This document shows, one piece after another, positions 46,830-54,544 of a stretch of 56,499 nt of DNA. Source of the DNA: an uncultured Chloroflexales bacterium (GTDB lineage Bacteria > Chloroflexota > Chloroflexia > Chloroflexales > Chloroflexaceae). The notes beneath the pieces are model-generated. The model saw only the letters and a program-made list of their open reading frames with translations. It ran no database searches and had not been told where the DNA came from. The stretch lies in NCBI GenBank assembly GCA_937967405.1, contig CALCJV010000004.1, positions 1 to 56,499 of the forward strand. Reading direction: 5' to 3'. The translations under genes were made by a program, and so were the position numbers. The stretch's first letter is position 1; the number at the start of each line of letters is the position of its first letter.

Positions 46830-47366
46830 TTAACCTTCTTCGTTGCTGCGCTCTAGGATGGTGTAGAGCAAGTCAAGCAAGACGCTCTTGACACTCTCTC
46901 GATCCACTGCCACGCACGGCACCACCTTGACATGCGGTGGCTGGCGTAGCGCAAGGCGCAACTCATCAGGCGACCACGCATTCGGGCGATCCTGCTTATT
47001 GGCGGCAATCACGTAGGGCGTATCCCGATAGGAGACGAAGAAATCAATAATGCGATTCGTCTCACGGAAGGTTTCAGGGCGCGTACTATCCACCAGAATG
47101 ATCAGCCCTAACATTCCTTCCGATAGAATTTCCCACATGAAGTCAAACCGTTTTTGACCCGGCGTGCCAAACAGATGCAGCACCAGATCATTGCCAATTG
47201 CAATCCGCCCAAAGTCCATTGCTACCGTCGTTTTATCCTTCACTTTGGATGTATCGTCGGTGGCACGCCGTTCTGTCGAAACGACTTCGATTTCGCTGAT
47301 GGTTTTGATAAACTCAGTCTTGCCGGAGTTTACGGCACCACTAATCACCATTTTTACCGTCTGCAC
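46830..47366 (-). CDS. Small Ras-like GTPase (MglA/bacterial Rab-like family)
   Basis: A 178-residue single GTPase domain with P-loop GAVNSGKTEF (near 8-17), switch II FGTPGQKRF and G4 NKQD. The Walker A Ala/Val and the Pro of TPGQ are as in MglA-like and related bacterial GTPases rather than eukaryotic Ras. It probably acts as a switch in polarity, motility or signalling. It follows a DUF4388 gene by 50 bp, a recurring pairing that suggests the DUF4388 protein is effector or regulator. GTG 47366 has GGAGGG 6 nt upstream, better than the in-frame ATG further out. It is the distal gene of the pair. Confidence 0.87.
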   Translation of the reverse strand: MQTVKMVISGAVNSGKTEFIKTISEIEVVSTERRATDDTSKVKDKTTVAMDFGRIAIGNDLVLHLFGTPGQKRFDFMWEILSEGMLGLIILVDSTRPETFRETNRIIDFFVSYRDTPYVIAANKQDRPNAWSPDELRLALRQPPHVKVVPCVAVDRESVKSVLLDLLYTILERSNEEG

Positions 47367-47416
47367 ACCGAACCCTCCGCTACAGTGCTGTGCTCTGGCA
47401 GGAGCGCACATGGATC

Positions 47417-48166
47417 TCACATCTTCTCAATCCGCGCAATAATCCGCGACACAAGGCTTCGGCGCAGGCCCGAACCACTCCCTGCTGCCGAGCGAGTTTC
47501 CGCCTGAATCCGTTGCCGCTTGACAACTTCTACCAGACCTGCCGTCAGAAACCCATAGACAACTCGACAGACATCAAATTCGCTTAGCCCGATACTTTGG
47601 GCTATCGCTGCCAGCGAGTCTTTACCATTAATACGGGCGAACACACGCCACTCTTCAGGTGACAGCTTAACCCCTTTGGCTTTCTCGCTTGGGCGTTCAA
47701 GGAAGCGCGGGATTAGATCGGTACTTGGAATACGATCCTTAATCCGCCCCCACTCATCAATGCGCCGCACGCCCTCCATGATCAGATTCTCGACTGGGAT
47801 CGGCGTAGGCAGAATGGGTGCATCGGCGTTCGGCTTCTGCCCGTGCTCAAACAGGAACTCGCCATCTCCCCACCCGAAGAGCGTGTAGACATACTCCTCT
47901 ACATGCGGTTGCAACGCACTTTGGAGTTGGGCGGGAGACATACTCTGAGCCGCTTCGGGGCTAGATATACTTCCAATCCGCATCAGCACCTCACTTAAGG
48001 TCTCGTGTTCGTGCGGCGAGGCATAGATCAGCCGACCTTTGTCGAAAAAGAGGATCGCCTGCTCATGCTCACGATTCAGGTACAAGCAGCCTGTCTTGTA
48101 GCCCCGATCTACAAGATACAAAAAGTCTGACAGTCCGAAATCCTGAATGTTCCCAACCAATGGCAT
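47417..48166 (-). CDS. DUF4388 domain protein
   Basis: A 249-residue cytoplasmic protein. The N-terminal DUF4388 (PATAN-like) domain opens MPLVGNIQDFGLSDFLYLVDRGYKTG and contains LYLNREHEQAILFFDKGRLIYA (residues 1-120). A helical C-terminal half ends in a winged-helix-like stretch (FARINGKDSLAAIAQSIGLSEFDVCRVVYGFLTAGLV) and a basic tail. The family is found with Ras-like GTPases and response regulators in motility and signalling loci. It is cotranscribed with the GTPase downstream. No catalytic motif is seen. Confidence 0.82.
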   Translation of the reverse strand: MPLVGNIQDFGLSDFLYLVDRGYKTGCLYLNREHEQAILFFDKGRLIYASPHEHETLSEVLMRIGSISSPEAAQSMSPAQLQSALQPHVEEYVYTLFGWGDGEFLFEHGQKPNADAPILPTPIPVENLIMEGVRRIDEWGRIKDRIPSTDLIPRFLERPSEKAKGVKLSPEEWRVFARINGKDSLAAIAQSIGLSEFDVCRVVYGFLTAGLVEVVKRQRIQAETRSAAGSGSGLRRSLVSRIIARIEKM

Positions 48167-48338
48167 GGATTGCTCTCCGGCGTAGGCTCAGCCTCAGCGA
48201 AACCCTACGTGGTGTGGTATTAGGCTTGGCTGTTGGGCGGTTTGCCTGATACGCCCTACTACCCTGTATCATGCTCTCATTCTATCATAATTTTACCACA
48301 AGCGTATTATCTCCTGCACAACGCTAGGAGCAGCGCAG

Positions 48339-48881
48339 TTATTGGGCTTGGGGCGTTTGCTGTCCATCGGTGGGTGGCGCAATCTTGAACGTGCCGTCGG
48401 GGTTGGTCAGCTCGCGCACATCAGCGGGCGGGCTAGGTGCATCGCGGCGGGCCAGTGCACCGACAGCGGCCCGCACGCCGGTGAGCATGCTGGTCACTCG
48501 GATCAACGGAGCCGCCACGCGCTCGGCGGTGAAGCTAGTTGTAGCCGAAACGGAGGTGACCGTCTCCAGTGCCCGATCAGAGGCTATTTGGGCATTGCCC
48601 AGCACACCATCCACCTTGCCCGTCAAATCTTGCACTTTGGGCAGCAAGTCACGCTGAATAACACGGGTGAGGAGCGCGATAGCATACAGAATTGCCAGCA
48701 GCAAGACGAGCGCAACCGCAGTGGCCAAGACGATCAAGGCACTGGTGATTGAAATGGCCACATCGCGGGCGGGAACACTTAGTTCCGGATTGAAGCCCAA
48801 GATGTAGACAGCAAAGCCCACAATCAGCAACAGGAAAAGAACGACAACAACGAGCGTAATCTGAAAGATTCGATCTAACAC
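48339..48881 (-). CDS. Membrane protein with two N-terminal helices, unknown
   Basis: A 180-residue protein with two hydrophobic helices (about 7-29 and 42-72) and then a soluble helical part (VIQRDLLPKVQDLTGKVDGVLGNAQIASDRALETVTSVSATTS) that recalls the DUF948/apolipoprotein-like pattern of repeated amphipathic helices. The tail is Pro/Gln-rich. Topology places the tail most simply in the cytoplasm. It has its own promoter at 48969-48996, overlapping the end of the preceding small gene. Function unknown. Confidence 0.65.
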   Translation of the reverse strand: MLDRIFQITLVVVVLFLLLIVGFAVYILGFNPELSVPARDVAISITSALIVLATAVALVLLLAILYAIALLTRVIQRDLLPKVQDLTGKVDGVLGNAQIASDRALETVTSVSATTSFTAERVAAPLIRVTSMLTGVRAAVGALARRDAPSPPADVRELTNPDGTFKIAPPTDGQQTPQAQ

Positions 48882-48968
48882 GCGGCTCTCCTTTTCGGCT
48901 TAAGCAGTCGCTGCCAATCACCCTTGCTGATTTCGGCTTACCGCCTAGACCAGCGCGAATACGCCTGC

Positions 48969-48996
48969 GATTATATCACACCCTTATGCGTGCTAC
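48969..48996 (-). promoter_or_regulatory. Promoter of the two-helix membrane protein gene
   Basis: On the minus strand TTGTAG (48996-48991), 16 bp, TATAAT (48974-48969). It overlaps the stop of the upstream 88-codon gene. Confidence 0.55.
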
Positions 48997-49242
48997 AACG
49001 CCGAGCAATACCCACGCAAGGAGCACGGCTTCGAGGATCGGCACACCGGCGGGGGTCGGGAGCACGAGCGGGAGCGGCAAGTGCAGGCTGAAGCCGTAAG
49101 CGAGCAAACAGCCGACACAGGCCGTGAGCCAAAAGACTGGCAACTGAAGCCAGTGCCGCCCCCAGAGCGTGTGCGCTAAGCCAGCACTGGCGGTTGTCAG
49201 CAGGAGGAGCAGCACAGCAGCAGGCGCAAGCAGGCTCATCAC
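48976..49242 (-). CDS. Small membrane protein, unknown
   Basis: An 88-residue, almost entirely hydrophobic protein with two or three membrane helices (AAVLLLLLTTASAGLAH, LPVFWLTACVGCLLAYGFSL, ILEAVLLAWVLLGVVARI). GTG 49242 and ATG 49239 are both possible starts and overlap the mnmA stop; GAGGA is 6 nt before the GTG, so it is probably translated by coupling with mnmA. I do not recognise a family. Confidence 0.55.
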   Translation of the reverse strand: MMSLLAPAAVLLLLLTTASAGLAHTLWGRHWLQLPVFWLTACVGCLLAYGFSLHLPLPLVLPTPAGVPILEAVLLAWVLLGVVARIRV

Positions 49243-50354
49243 CGGTCATCCTCTGGGGGCAAGCCATCGTTGTCGGCAGCGGTGAAGCGCATGATCCGCC
49301 CCCCACCAAGCACCTGATCACCTGCATAGAACACGGCCGCTTGGCCCGGCGTGATCGCCCGTTGCGGTTCGTGGAAGTGCACCCGTACCTGTCCTCCAGC
49401 AACTGGCGTGATCGTAGCGGGGCGGGCAAGGGCGTGGGCCCGAATCTGTACAAGGCACTCACGCGGCGCAGTGAGCGGTTGCCCATCCACGAAGCGCACA
49501 TCTGCAACAGTGCAGGTGCTTCGGTTGGTAGTGCGGGCTGGCCCCACGATCAGCACATTGCGGGCCGGATCCAGCCCAGTCACATACATCGGCTCGGTGG
49601 TCGTGATACCCAAACCTTTGCGCTGCCCGATGGTGTAGTGGGGCAAGCCACGATGTTCACCGAGCACCGTGCCGGTATGATCCACAATCGGCCCCGGCTC
49701 AAAAATCTCTGGGGCTTCATCGTGGAGAAAACGGCGGTAGTCATTATCGGGGATGAAGCAGATGTCTTGACTTTCGGGGCGATCTGCGGTTGCCAGCAAG
49801 CGTTCACGCGCCATCTGGCGCACGGTGGGCTTATCCAGCCCACCAAGCGGGAATAGGGTGCGCTCCAGTTCGTGCTGCTGCAACATATACAGCACATACG
49901 ATTGATCTTTGGCATGGTCTACCCCACGCCAGAGCGTGTGGGCCTTGCCCTGCGGGTCGTGCTGAATACGGGCATAGTGGCCCGTCGCCAGATAATCGAA
50001 GCCGAGCGTCTGAGCCCGTTCGAGCAGCACCCGAAATTTGAGATCGCGGTTGCAGGCCATACATGGATTGGGCGTTGCCCCAGTGGCATACTCATTGATA
50101 AAATATTGGATCACATGCTTGCGAAACTCGCGCTGATAGTTGAAAACGTAGTAGGGGATGTCGTATTGGGCACACACGCGCCGCGCTCCCGCCACCATCT
50201 CCAGCGAGCAGCACTGGCTTTCGTGGATGCCATCATCATCCCCTTCCCACAGGTGCATCGTTACACCAGTTACAGCGTAGCCTTGTTCTTTAAGGAGTAC
50301 TGCCACCAGTGAGCTATCTACGCCACCACTCATGGCGACCATCACTTTTTTCAT
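49239..50354 (-). CDS. mnmA: tRNA-specific 2-thiouridylase MnmA
   Basis: A 371-residue PP-loop enzyme. MVAMSGGVDSSLVAVLL is at the N-terminus (ATP pyrophosphatase loop). The first catalytic Cys is in TPNPCMACNRDLKF (near 98) and the second, persulfide-bearing, in SQDICFIPDNDYRRFL (near 196). The C-terminal GQRKGLGI and beta-barrel RNA-binding part are complete. It adds sulfur to U34 of tRNAs for Lys, Glu and Gln. The sulfur-relay partners are not in the window. A -10 (TATAAT) lies about 60 bp upstream. Confidence 0.96.
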   Translation of the reverse strand: MKKVMVAMSGGVDSSLVAVLLKEQGYAVTGVTMHLWEGDDDGIHESQCCSLEMVAGARRVCAQYDIPYYVFNYQREFRKHVIQYFINEYATGATPNPCMACNRDLKFRVLLERAQTLGFDYLATGHYARIQHDPQGKAHTLWRGVDHAKDQSYVLYMLQQHELERTLFPLGGLDKPTVRQMARERLLATADRPESQDICFIPDNDYRRFLHDEAPEIFEPGPIVDHTGTVLGEHRGLPHYTIGQRKGLGITTTEPMYVTGLDPARNVLIVGPARTTNRSTCTVADVRFVDGQPLTAPRECLVQIRAHALARPATITPVAGGQVRVHFHEPQRAITPGQAAVFYAGDQVLGGGRIMRFTAADNDGLPPEDDR

Positions 50355-50411
50355 TGCAGTCGTCAGTGTGCCTCATTTAGAGCGATGAATATCATTATTA
50401 GATTCTTTTGT

Positions 50412-50417
50412 ATTATA
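50412..50417 (-). promoter_or_regulatory. -10 element of mnmA
   Basis: TATAAT on the minus strand at 50417-50412, about 60 bp before the mnmA ATG; the -35 is poor (TCGGCA). Confidence 0.45.
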
Positions 50418-50509
50418 CCGAGAAAATGGGCGTATGCCGAATCAAGGCAAGGGAGTACGTTAAGCGGATGCTGTGGTCGCCCGTGGATTAGCGTCCCGGC
50501 GCGGTGCAG

Positions 50510-50546
50510 GCATAGGGGAGGTGCTAGCGATGCACCTCCCCTATGC
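50510..50546. other. Perfect 15-bp hairpin in the mnmA/TPR gap
   Basis: GCATAGGGGAGGTGC (50510-50524) and GCACCTCCCCTATGC (50532-50546) pair without mismatch around a 7-nt loop. No T-run on either side. It lies about 165 bp downstream of the TPR gene stop and 155 bp upstream of mnmA. The rest of the 355-bp gap shows no gene. Confidence 0.7.
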
Positions 50547-50709
50547 TGGGTGGTTCCAATGCGGTGTGCGATAGAGCAACCCGATGCGGCAGAAGCAAGG
50601 ATGAGCCAAGCACAGACACCCTCTAGGCAAGATGCAGACCACATGTTGCAGCCTCGCTGACCTGCCCCAGTTGCCCCTGCGAGCGGTGCAATCTTACCCG
50701 CAATTCGTC

Positions 50710-51549
50710 CTACTCATCCGGTGTATCGTCGTCATCGCCGAGGTCCTTCTCAATCTGATCCAGTCCAATTTCTTCTTCTTCGTTCGTACTGAATTCTTCC
50801 TCGACGACTTCCACATCTTCTAGTACTTCCTCTTCATCGAGCATATCATCCGTCTCATACTCGTAGCGCAGCGAGAGGTAGGCCATTTCGTCATTCAGGC
50901 TACCGGGGAAGGAAGTGCGATCCCGCATCGCAAAATCTTGGTAGACTTCGCGCACCAGCACACGCACCTGATGGGCATTAACCTGCACCACTGCGGCCTC
51001 GTAGCGGTTGCCGCCATTGATCAACTCAGCCACACGCTGGCCAAGTTTCGGTTCTAGCCGCCCAATCTTCTGCCCTTGCTGATCCACCAAAAATACCGAA
51101 CGCTGCTCGACTTCTAGGGTAAGCTTCTCACCTGATACCAGCACATCAATCGCGGCACTGTCAACCAAATCATACAGGGCCGTCAGCACTGTCTTACCAG
51201 CTTCGGTAATGAAGATCAATTGATCGGCCCGCTCGAAATCCTTGCGCGGCGCAACCGTTTGCCAATCCTCGCGCTGAAGCAGCGTATCAATCCGGCTCAA
51301 ATTGCGGCGGGCAATCGTATTCGTCGGGTTTAGGCGCAGGGTCTGCTGATATGTATCGTGCGCTTCTTGGTAGCGGCCGAGTTCAAGCAAGGCTTTGGCC
51401 AGACGATTGTAGGTGGCAGGGTCTTCTTCGATCTCGAGCACCTTTTTGTTGATCTCAATCGCTTCTTCCCAATTACACTCATTGGCCAGTTGCACGGCAT
51501 AATCTTGCAGCCGCCGCCGCAAGCGTTGCTTTTCATCTTGTTTCGCCAA
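50710..51549 (-). CDS. TPR-repeat protein with acidic tail
   Basis: A 279-residue protein. Two or three tetratricopeptide repeats occupy residues 15-90 (NWEEAIEINKKVLEIEEDPATYNRLAKALLELGRYQEAHDTYQQTLRLNP pattern; the first copy is degenerate). A mixed alpha/beta middle (110-215) includes VFLVDQQGQKIGRLEPKLGQRVAELI. The last 50 residues are strongly acidic (EEEVLEDVEVVEEEF). No signal peptide. TPRs indicate a protein-binding scaffold; the middle domain and partner are unknown. It lies between miaB and mnmA. Confidence 0.75.
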   Translation of the reverse strand: MAKQDEKQRLRRRLQDYAVQLANECNWEEAIEINKKVLEIEEDPATYNRLAKALLELGRYQEAHDTYQQTLRLNPTNTIARRNLSRIDTLLQREDWQTVAPRKDFERADQLIFITEAGKTVLTALYDLVDSAAIDVLVSGEKLTLEVEQRSVFLVDQQGQKIGRLEPKLGQRVAELINGGNRYEAAVVQVNAHQVRVLVREVYQDFAMRDRTSFPGSLNDEMAYLSLRYEYETDDMLDEEEVLEDVEVVEEEFSTNEEEEIGLDQIEKDLGDDDDTPDE

Positions 51550-51612
51550 GCGTCATTCTCCTTGTTGCGCTCACCCTGAGGTTACCTTGCCAAATTGCAT
51601 CGTAGCCTTTGA

Positions 51613-52977
51613 TTATACCACAGAGCCGACCAGTGCCCATGGCCCCGTGCGCGTAATCTGCACCTGTGCCAGCCGCCCCGTCCAATCATCGGGATGCTCA
51701 AAAAAGACCAACTTGTTGCCGCCGGTGCGCCCGCGCCACTTACCCTTGCTCTCGCCCTCCACCAACACCGTCACCGTGCGCCCTAAAAAGGCGGCATTAA
51801 TCTCGGTGGCAATCCGCTCCTGCACCTGCTCCAGCGTGCGGCGGCGGTGCACCTTCTCCGCCTCTGCCACAGCCAGTGTAGGCTGCGCTTCTTGTTCGGC
51901 AGCACGGGTGCCGGGCCGGGCCGAGAACGCGGCAATATGCACCTTATCAAAGCGCACCGTTTCGAGCAACTGCACGGTATTCGCAAAGGCGGCTTCGGTT
52001 TCGCCCGGATGCCCCACAATGATGTCGGTGGTGAGCGCAATGTCAGGCATCACCGTGCGAATCTTCTCGACTAAGGCGATATAGCGCTCAACGGTGTAGC
52101 CGCGCCGCATCAGCTTGAGGACATGATTGTCGCCTGCTTGGACGGGAATATTCAGCTCCGGCTGGCAACGCGGCAAGCGGGCCACGGTCTCGATCAGGCG
52201 ATCTGTCATCCACGCCGGATGCGAGGTGAGGAAGCGCAAGCGCAGCAGCTCAGGCGTGGCATGCACCGCTTCGAGCAGGTCAGCAAGCGTCGGGCGACCG
52301 GGCAGATCGTGCCCCCACGAGTCCACAATCTGGCCTAGCAGGGTAATCTCCTTTGCGCCGCGGGCCACAATTCGGCGCACCTCTTCGACGAGCTCGGCCA
52401 ATGGGCGGCTCCGTTCACGCCCGCGCCGCAACGGGATCACACAGTAGGAGCACGTCATGTTGCAGCCATACTGGATCGGCACATACACCGAGACCGGCGC
52501 GTGCTGCCAATCGCGCACGGGCAGGGCCGGTTCATCCAATTGATAGATCGGGTTGGGCGCAAGAGCTAGCACCTCATCTACAGCTGAGGGGGCAACAAAG
52601 TGATCCACAAAGGGCAGGCGCGGCGCAAAGATGGATTGGTTATCGGGCCCCACCATGCAGCCCCACAGCACAATCTTCGTATCCGGGTACTGCCGTTTGA
52701 TCGCCTGCACCTCGCCCAGCTTGCCGAGCATACGCTCCTCTGCGCTGGCCCGCACACTGCATGAATTCAGCACAATAAAGCTAGCATCTTCAGGACGCGC
52801 AGCTGGGCTGTAACCCACCCCCTGCAAGGCCGCCTCAAGTCGCTCCGAGTCAGACACATTCATTTGGCAACCCACCGTCCAGACGTAGTACCGCCGACTG
52901 CGCGGGGTACGGTCTCGATCTGGCAGACGCGGGGTAAGCAGCAGATCAGGTTGGTTGAAGAAAGCAATCTCAGTCAT
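51613..52977 (-). CDS. miaB: tRNA-2-methylthio-N6-isopentenyladenosine37 synthase MiaB
   Basis: A 454-residue methylthiotransferase. The N-terminal domain has three cluster cysteines (GCQMNVSDSE, LNSCSVR, LWGCMVG). The radical-SAM motif is GCNMTCSYCVIPLRRG. Then come GQIVDSWGHD, PELNIPVQAGDNHVLKLMRRGY and a C-terminal TRAM domain (AAFLGRTVTVLVEGESKGKWRGRTGGN). It adds a methylthio group at C2 of i6A37 in tRNAs. The sequence fits MiaB better than RimO or MtaB. Two 4Fe-4S clusters are expected. Confidence 0.94.
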   Translation of the reverse strand: MTEIAFFNQPDLLLTPRLPDRDRTPRSRRYYVWTVGCQMNVSDSERLEAALQGVGYSPAARPEDASFIVLNSCSVRASAEERMLGKLGEVQAIKRQYPDTKIVLWGCMVGPDNQSIFAPRLPFVDHFVAPSAVDEVLALAPNPIYQLDEPALPVRDWQHAPVSVYVPIQYGCNMTCSYCVIPLRRGRERSRPLAELVEEVRRIVARGAKEITLLGQIVDSWGHDLPGRPTLADLLEAVHATPELLRLRFLTSHPAWMTDRLIETVARLPRCQPELNIPVQAGDNHVLKLMRRGYTVERYIALVEKIRTVMPDIALTTDIIVGHPGETEAAFANTVQLLETVRFDKVHIAAFSARPGTRAAEQEAQPTLAVAEAEKVHRRRTLEQVQERIATEINAAFLGRTVTVLVEGESKGKWRGRTGGNKLVFFEHPDDWTGRLAQVQITRTGPWALVGSVV

Positions 52978-53046
52978 CGCGTCACATCTACACCTTTTGG
53001 GTTATGGTCCACACACCACACATAGGTCAGCCAATGGAACGACAGC

Positions 53047-53664
53047 TTACCACACAATTAATGGTAGCCCATAGTGCAAGCTCTGGTCGGCTCCGGCTCG
53101 TAGGGCTTGAAGACACTTGAACGCCTGCGAATGCACCGACACGTCGGCCGCCAGCAGCATCTGCTCCAACTCTACGAGTTCGCGCTGCAAGGCCACAGCC
53201 GAGCCGAAGTAGGCTTCTTCCTCTTCGCCCTCGACCTCGGCCGGCAACCAGATCGGCCGCTCAAAATCAACCGGCAGGTAGTGGCTGCCAGTGCCCTGCA
53301 AGTTGATCAAGTGGGCAAACCGCGACGGCACCAACTCGTCCCAAATATCCGTCACAAACCGATCTAAATCATTCTCATAGATATTCGGCCCATCTTCCAG
53401 CACCAGATCAATCTCGGCTTCGCGCTCAAGGCGGGCGGCCAAGCGGCTGAGTTGATAGAGCGCACCTAGCGTCTCAATGCCACCTTCCCACACTTCTACG
53501 CCCGGCTGGGACAGCAGATCCACCACCACCCCGCGCTCGCGCAGCAAATCTTGAATCTGCGCCGCAACTTCACGCTGCTCCTCAAACGACAGCAGGTCTT
53601 CTTCTGGGCGCGTCGAGATTAATGAGCCGACAACCAAATCCAATTCCATTGGCGCATCTGTCAC
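53047..53664 (-). CDS. Hypothetical protein
   Basis: I do not recognise this 205-residue protein. It is acidic and looks globular, with no signal peptide or membrane helix. Possible motifs are MELDLVVGSLI at the start and HLINLQGTGSHYLPVDFERPIWLP in the middle. GTG 53664 is chosen because AAGGAAGGAG ends 8 nt upstream; the open frame extends to 53790 but without a ribosome site. It is a single gene between miaB and the divergent TadE gene. Base composition is like the chromosome. Confidence 0.6.
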   Translation of the reverse strand: MTDAPMELDLVVGSLISTRPEEDLLSFEEQREVAAQIQDLLRERGVVVDLLSQPGVEVWEGGIETLGALYQLSRLAARLEREAEIDLVLEDGPNIYENDLDRFVTDIWDELVPSRFAHLINLQGTGSHYLPVDFERPIWLPAEVEGEEEEAYFGSAVALQRELVELEQMLLAADVSVHSQAFKCLQALRAGADQSLHYGLPLIVW

Positions 53665-53820
53665 AGGTGTATCTCCTTCCTTATGCCAACCTGCATTAGT
53701 ATACCATGTTCTCCGAACCCTGCATGGCCACCACGTAACGACAACAAGAGCATACGCCCCCTGTTCGCAACCATATCTAGGGCACTGCAATCAAGTTTAT
53801 TTCACAGTACCATCAGGCTA

Positions 53821-53850
53821 TTGTCACGTCCCTATCGCCACTACTATAAT
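53821..53850 (+). promoter_or_regulatory. Promoter of the TadE-like genes
   Basis: TTGTCA (53821-53826), 18 bp, TATAAT (53845-53850). The start site would be near 53857, leaving a leader of about 60 nt; it also excludes the in-frame ATG at 53849 as translation start. Confidence 0.65.
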
Positions 53851-53917
53851 GGAGACAACTATGGAAACAATGTGTGTAGTAGGTGGTACAACCGTTTTGG
53901 AACAGAGCAGGAACAGC

Positions 53918-54511
53918 ATGCAACACAAACACCATGGACAATCAATCGTAGAAATGGCCCTCTTGCTGCCTCTATTTCTTGTGCTTATTTTTGGCATCAT
54001 TGACATGGGCTACATTGTCTACAGCTATGCAACGCTCTATCAAGCTACCCGTGCGGCCGCCGAAGTAGCCTCCGTTGCGCCACCGTACCCCTCGAAGGTA
54101 CGCCCCGCCACCGAATCGCAGGAACTCTCCGATCCATGTGTCGCGGCGATTGTGGAGTCTACCCGTCGCTACCAAACGCTGTTGCCGAACATCGAGGCTT
54201 CGGTGCGGATCAACTATCCCAACTACCGCGTCTATCGCCCGAATGATCCGATCCCTGCGGGCTACAATGTTGGCGATCCGGTGCGCCTCGAAGATCGGCG
54301 CAATCTTGGCTATCCGATTGAAGTGATGATTGAAAATTATGAGATTCGTCCGCTCACGCCGCTGTGGGATTTATTGCCCCTGATCCGCAATACAACCAGC
54401 ACGACTGATACAAATGAGGTGGTCTTTCGGATCAGTACCACTGCACGGCGCACGATTAGTAGTCTTGGGCGCGATCCAAGTGCTCCCCAATTAATCGCCT
54501 GTCAAGAGTAA
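53918..54511 (+). CDS. TadE-like pilus/secretion protein
   Basis: A 197-residue protein with the TadE pattern: a short basic N-terminus, GQSIVEMALLLPLFLVLIFGIIDMG as prepilin-like hydrophobic helix with Glu at position 5 of the mature part, and a soluble C-terminal domain. TadE/F pseudopilins are minor components of Flp/Tad pili or related surface assemblies. ATG 53918 has a GCAGGAA about 6 nt upstream. It is 33 bp before a second TadE-like gene and probably cotranscribed. The prepilin peptidase and assembly ATPase are not in the window. Confidence 0.78.
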   Translation: MQHKHHGQSIVEMALLLPLFLVLIFGIIDMGYIVYSYATLYQATRAAAEVASVAPPYPSKVRPATESQELSDPCVAAIVESTRRYQTLLPNIEASVRINYPNYRVYRPNDPIPAGYNVGDPVRLEDRRNLGYPIEVMIENYEIRPLTPLWDLLPLIRNTTSTTDTNEVVFRISTTARRTISSLGRDPSAPQLIACQE

Positions 54512-54544
54512 TCAGGCTTTGCAGCAGAAACGATGAGGATGATC

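Noticed and set aside
53849..53917. Upstream in-frame ATG of the TadE gene
   Set aside because: It overlaps the consensus -10 TATAAT at 53845-53850, so it would not be in the transcript; the TadE pattern begins at 53918.
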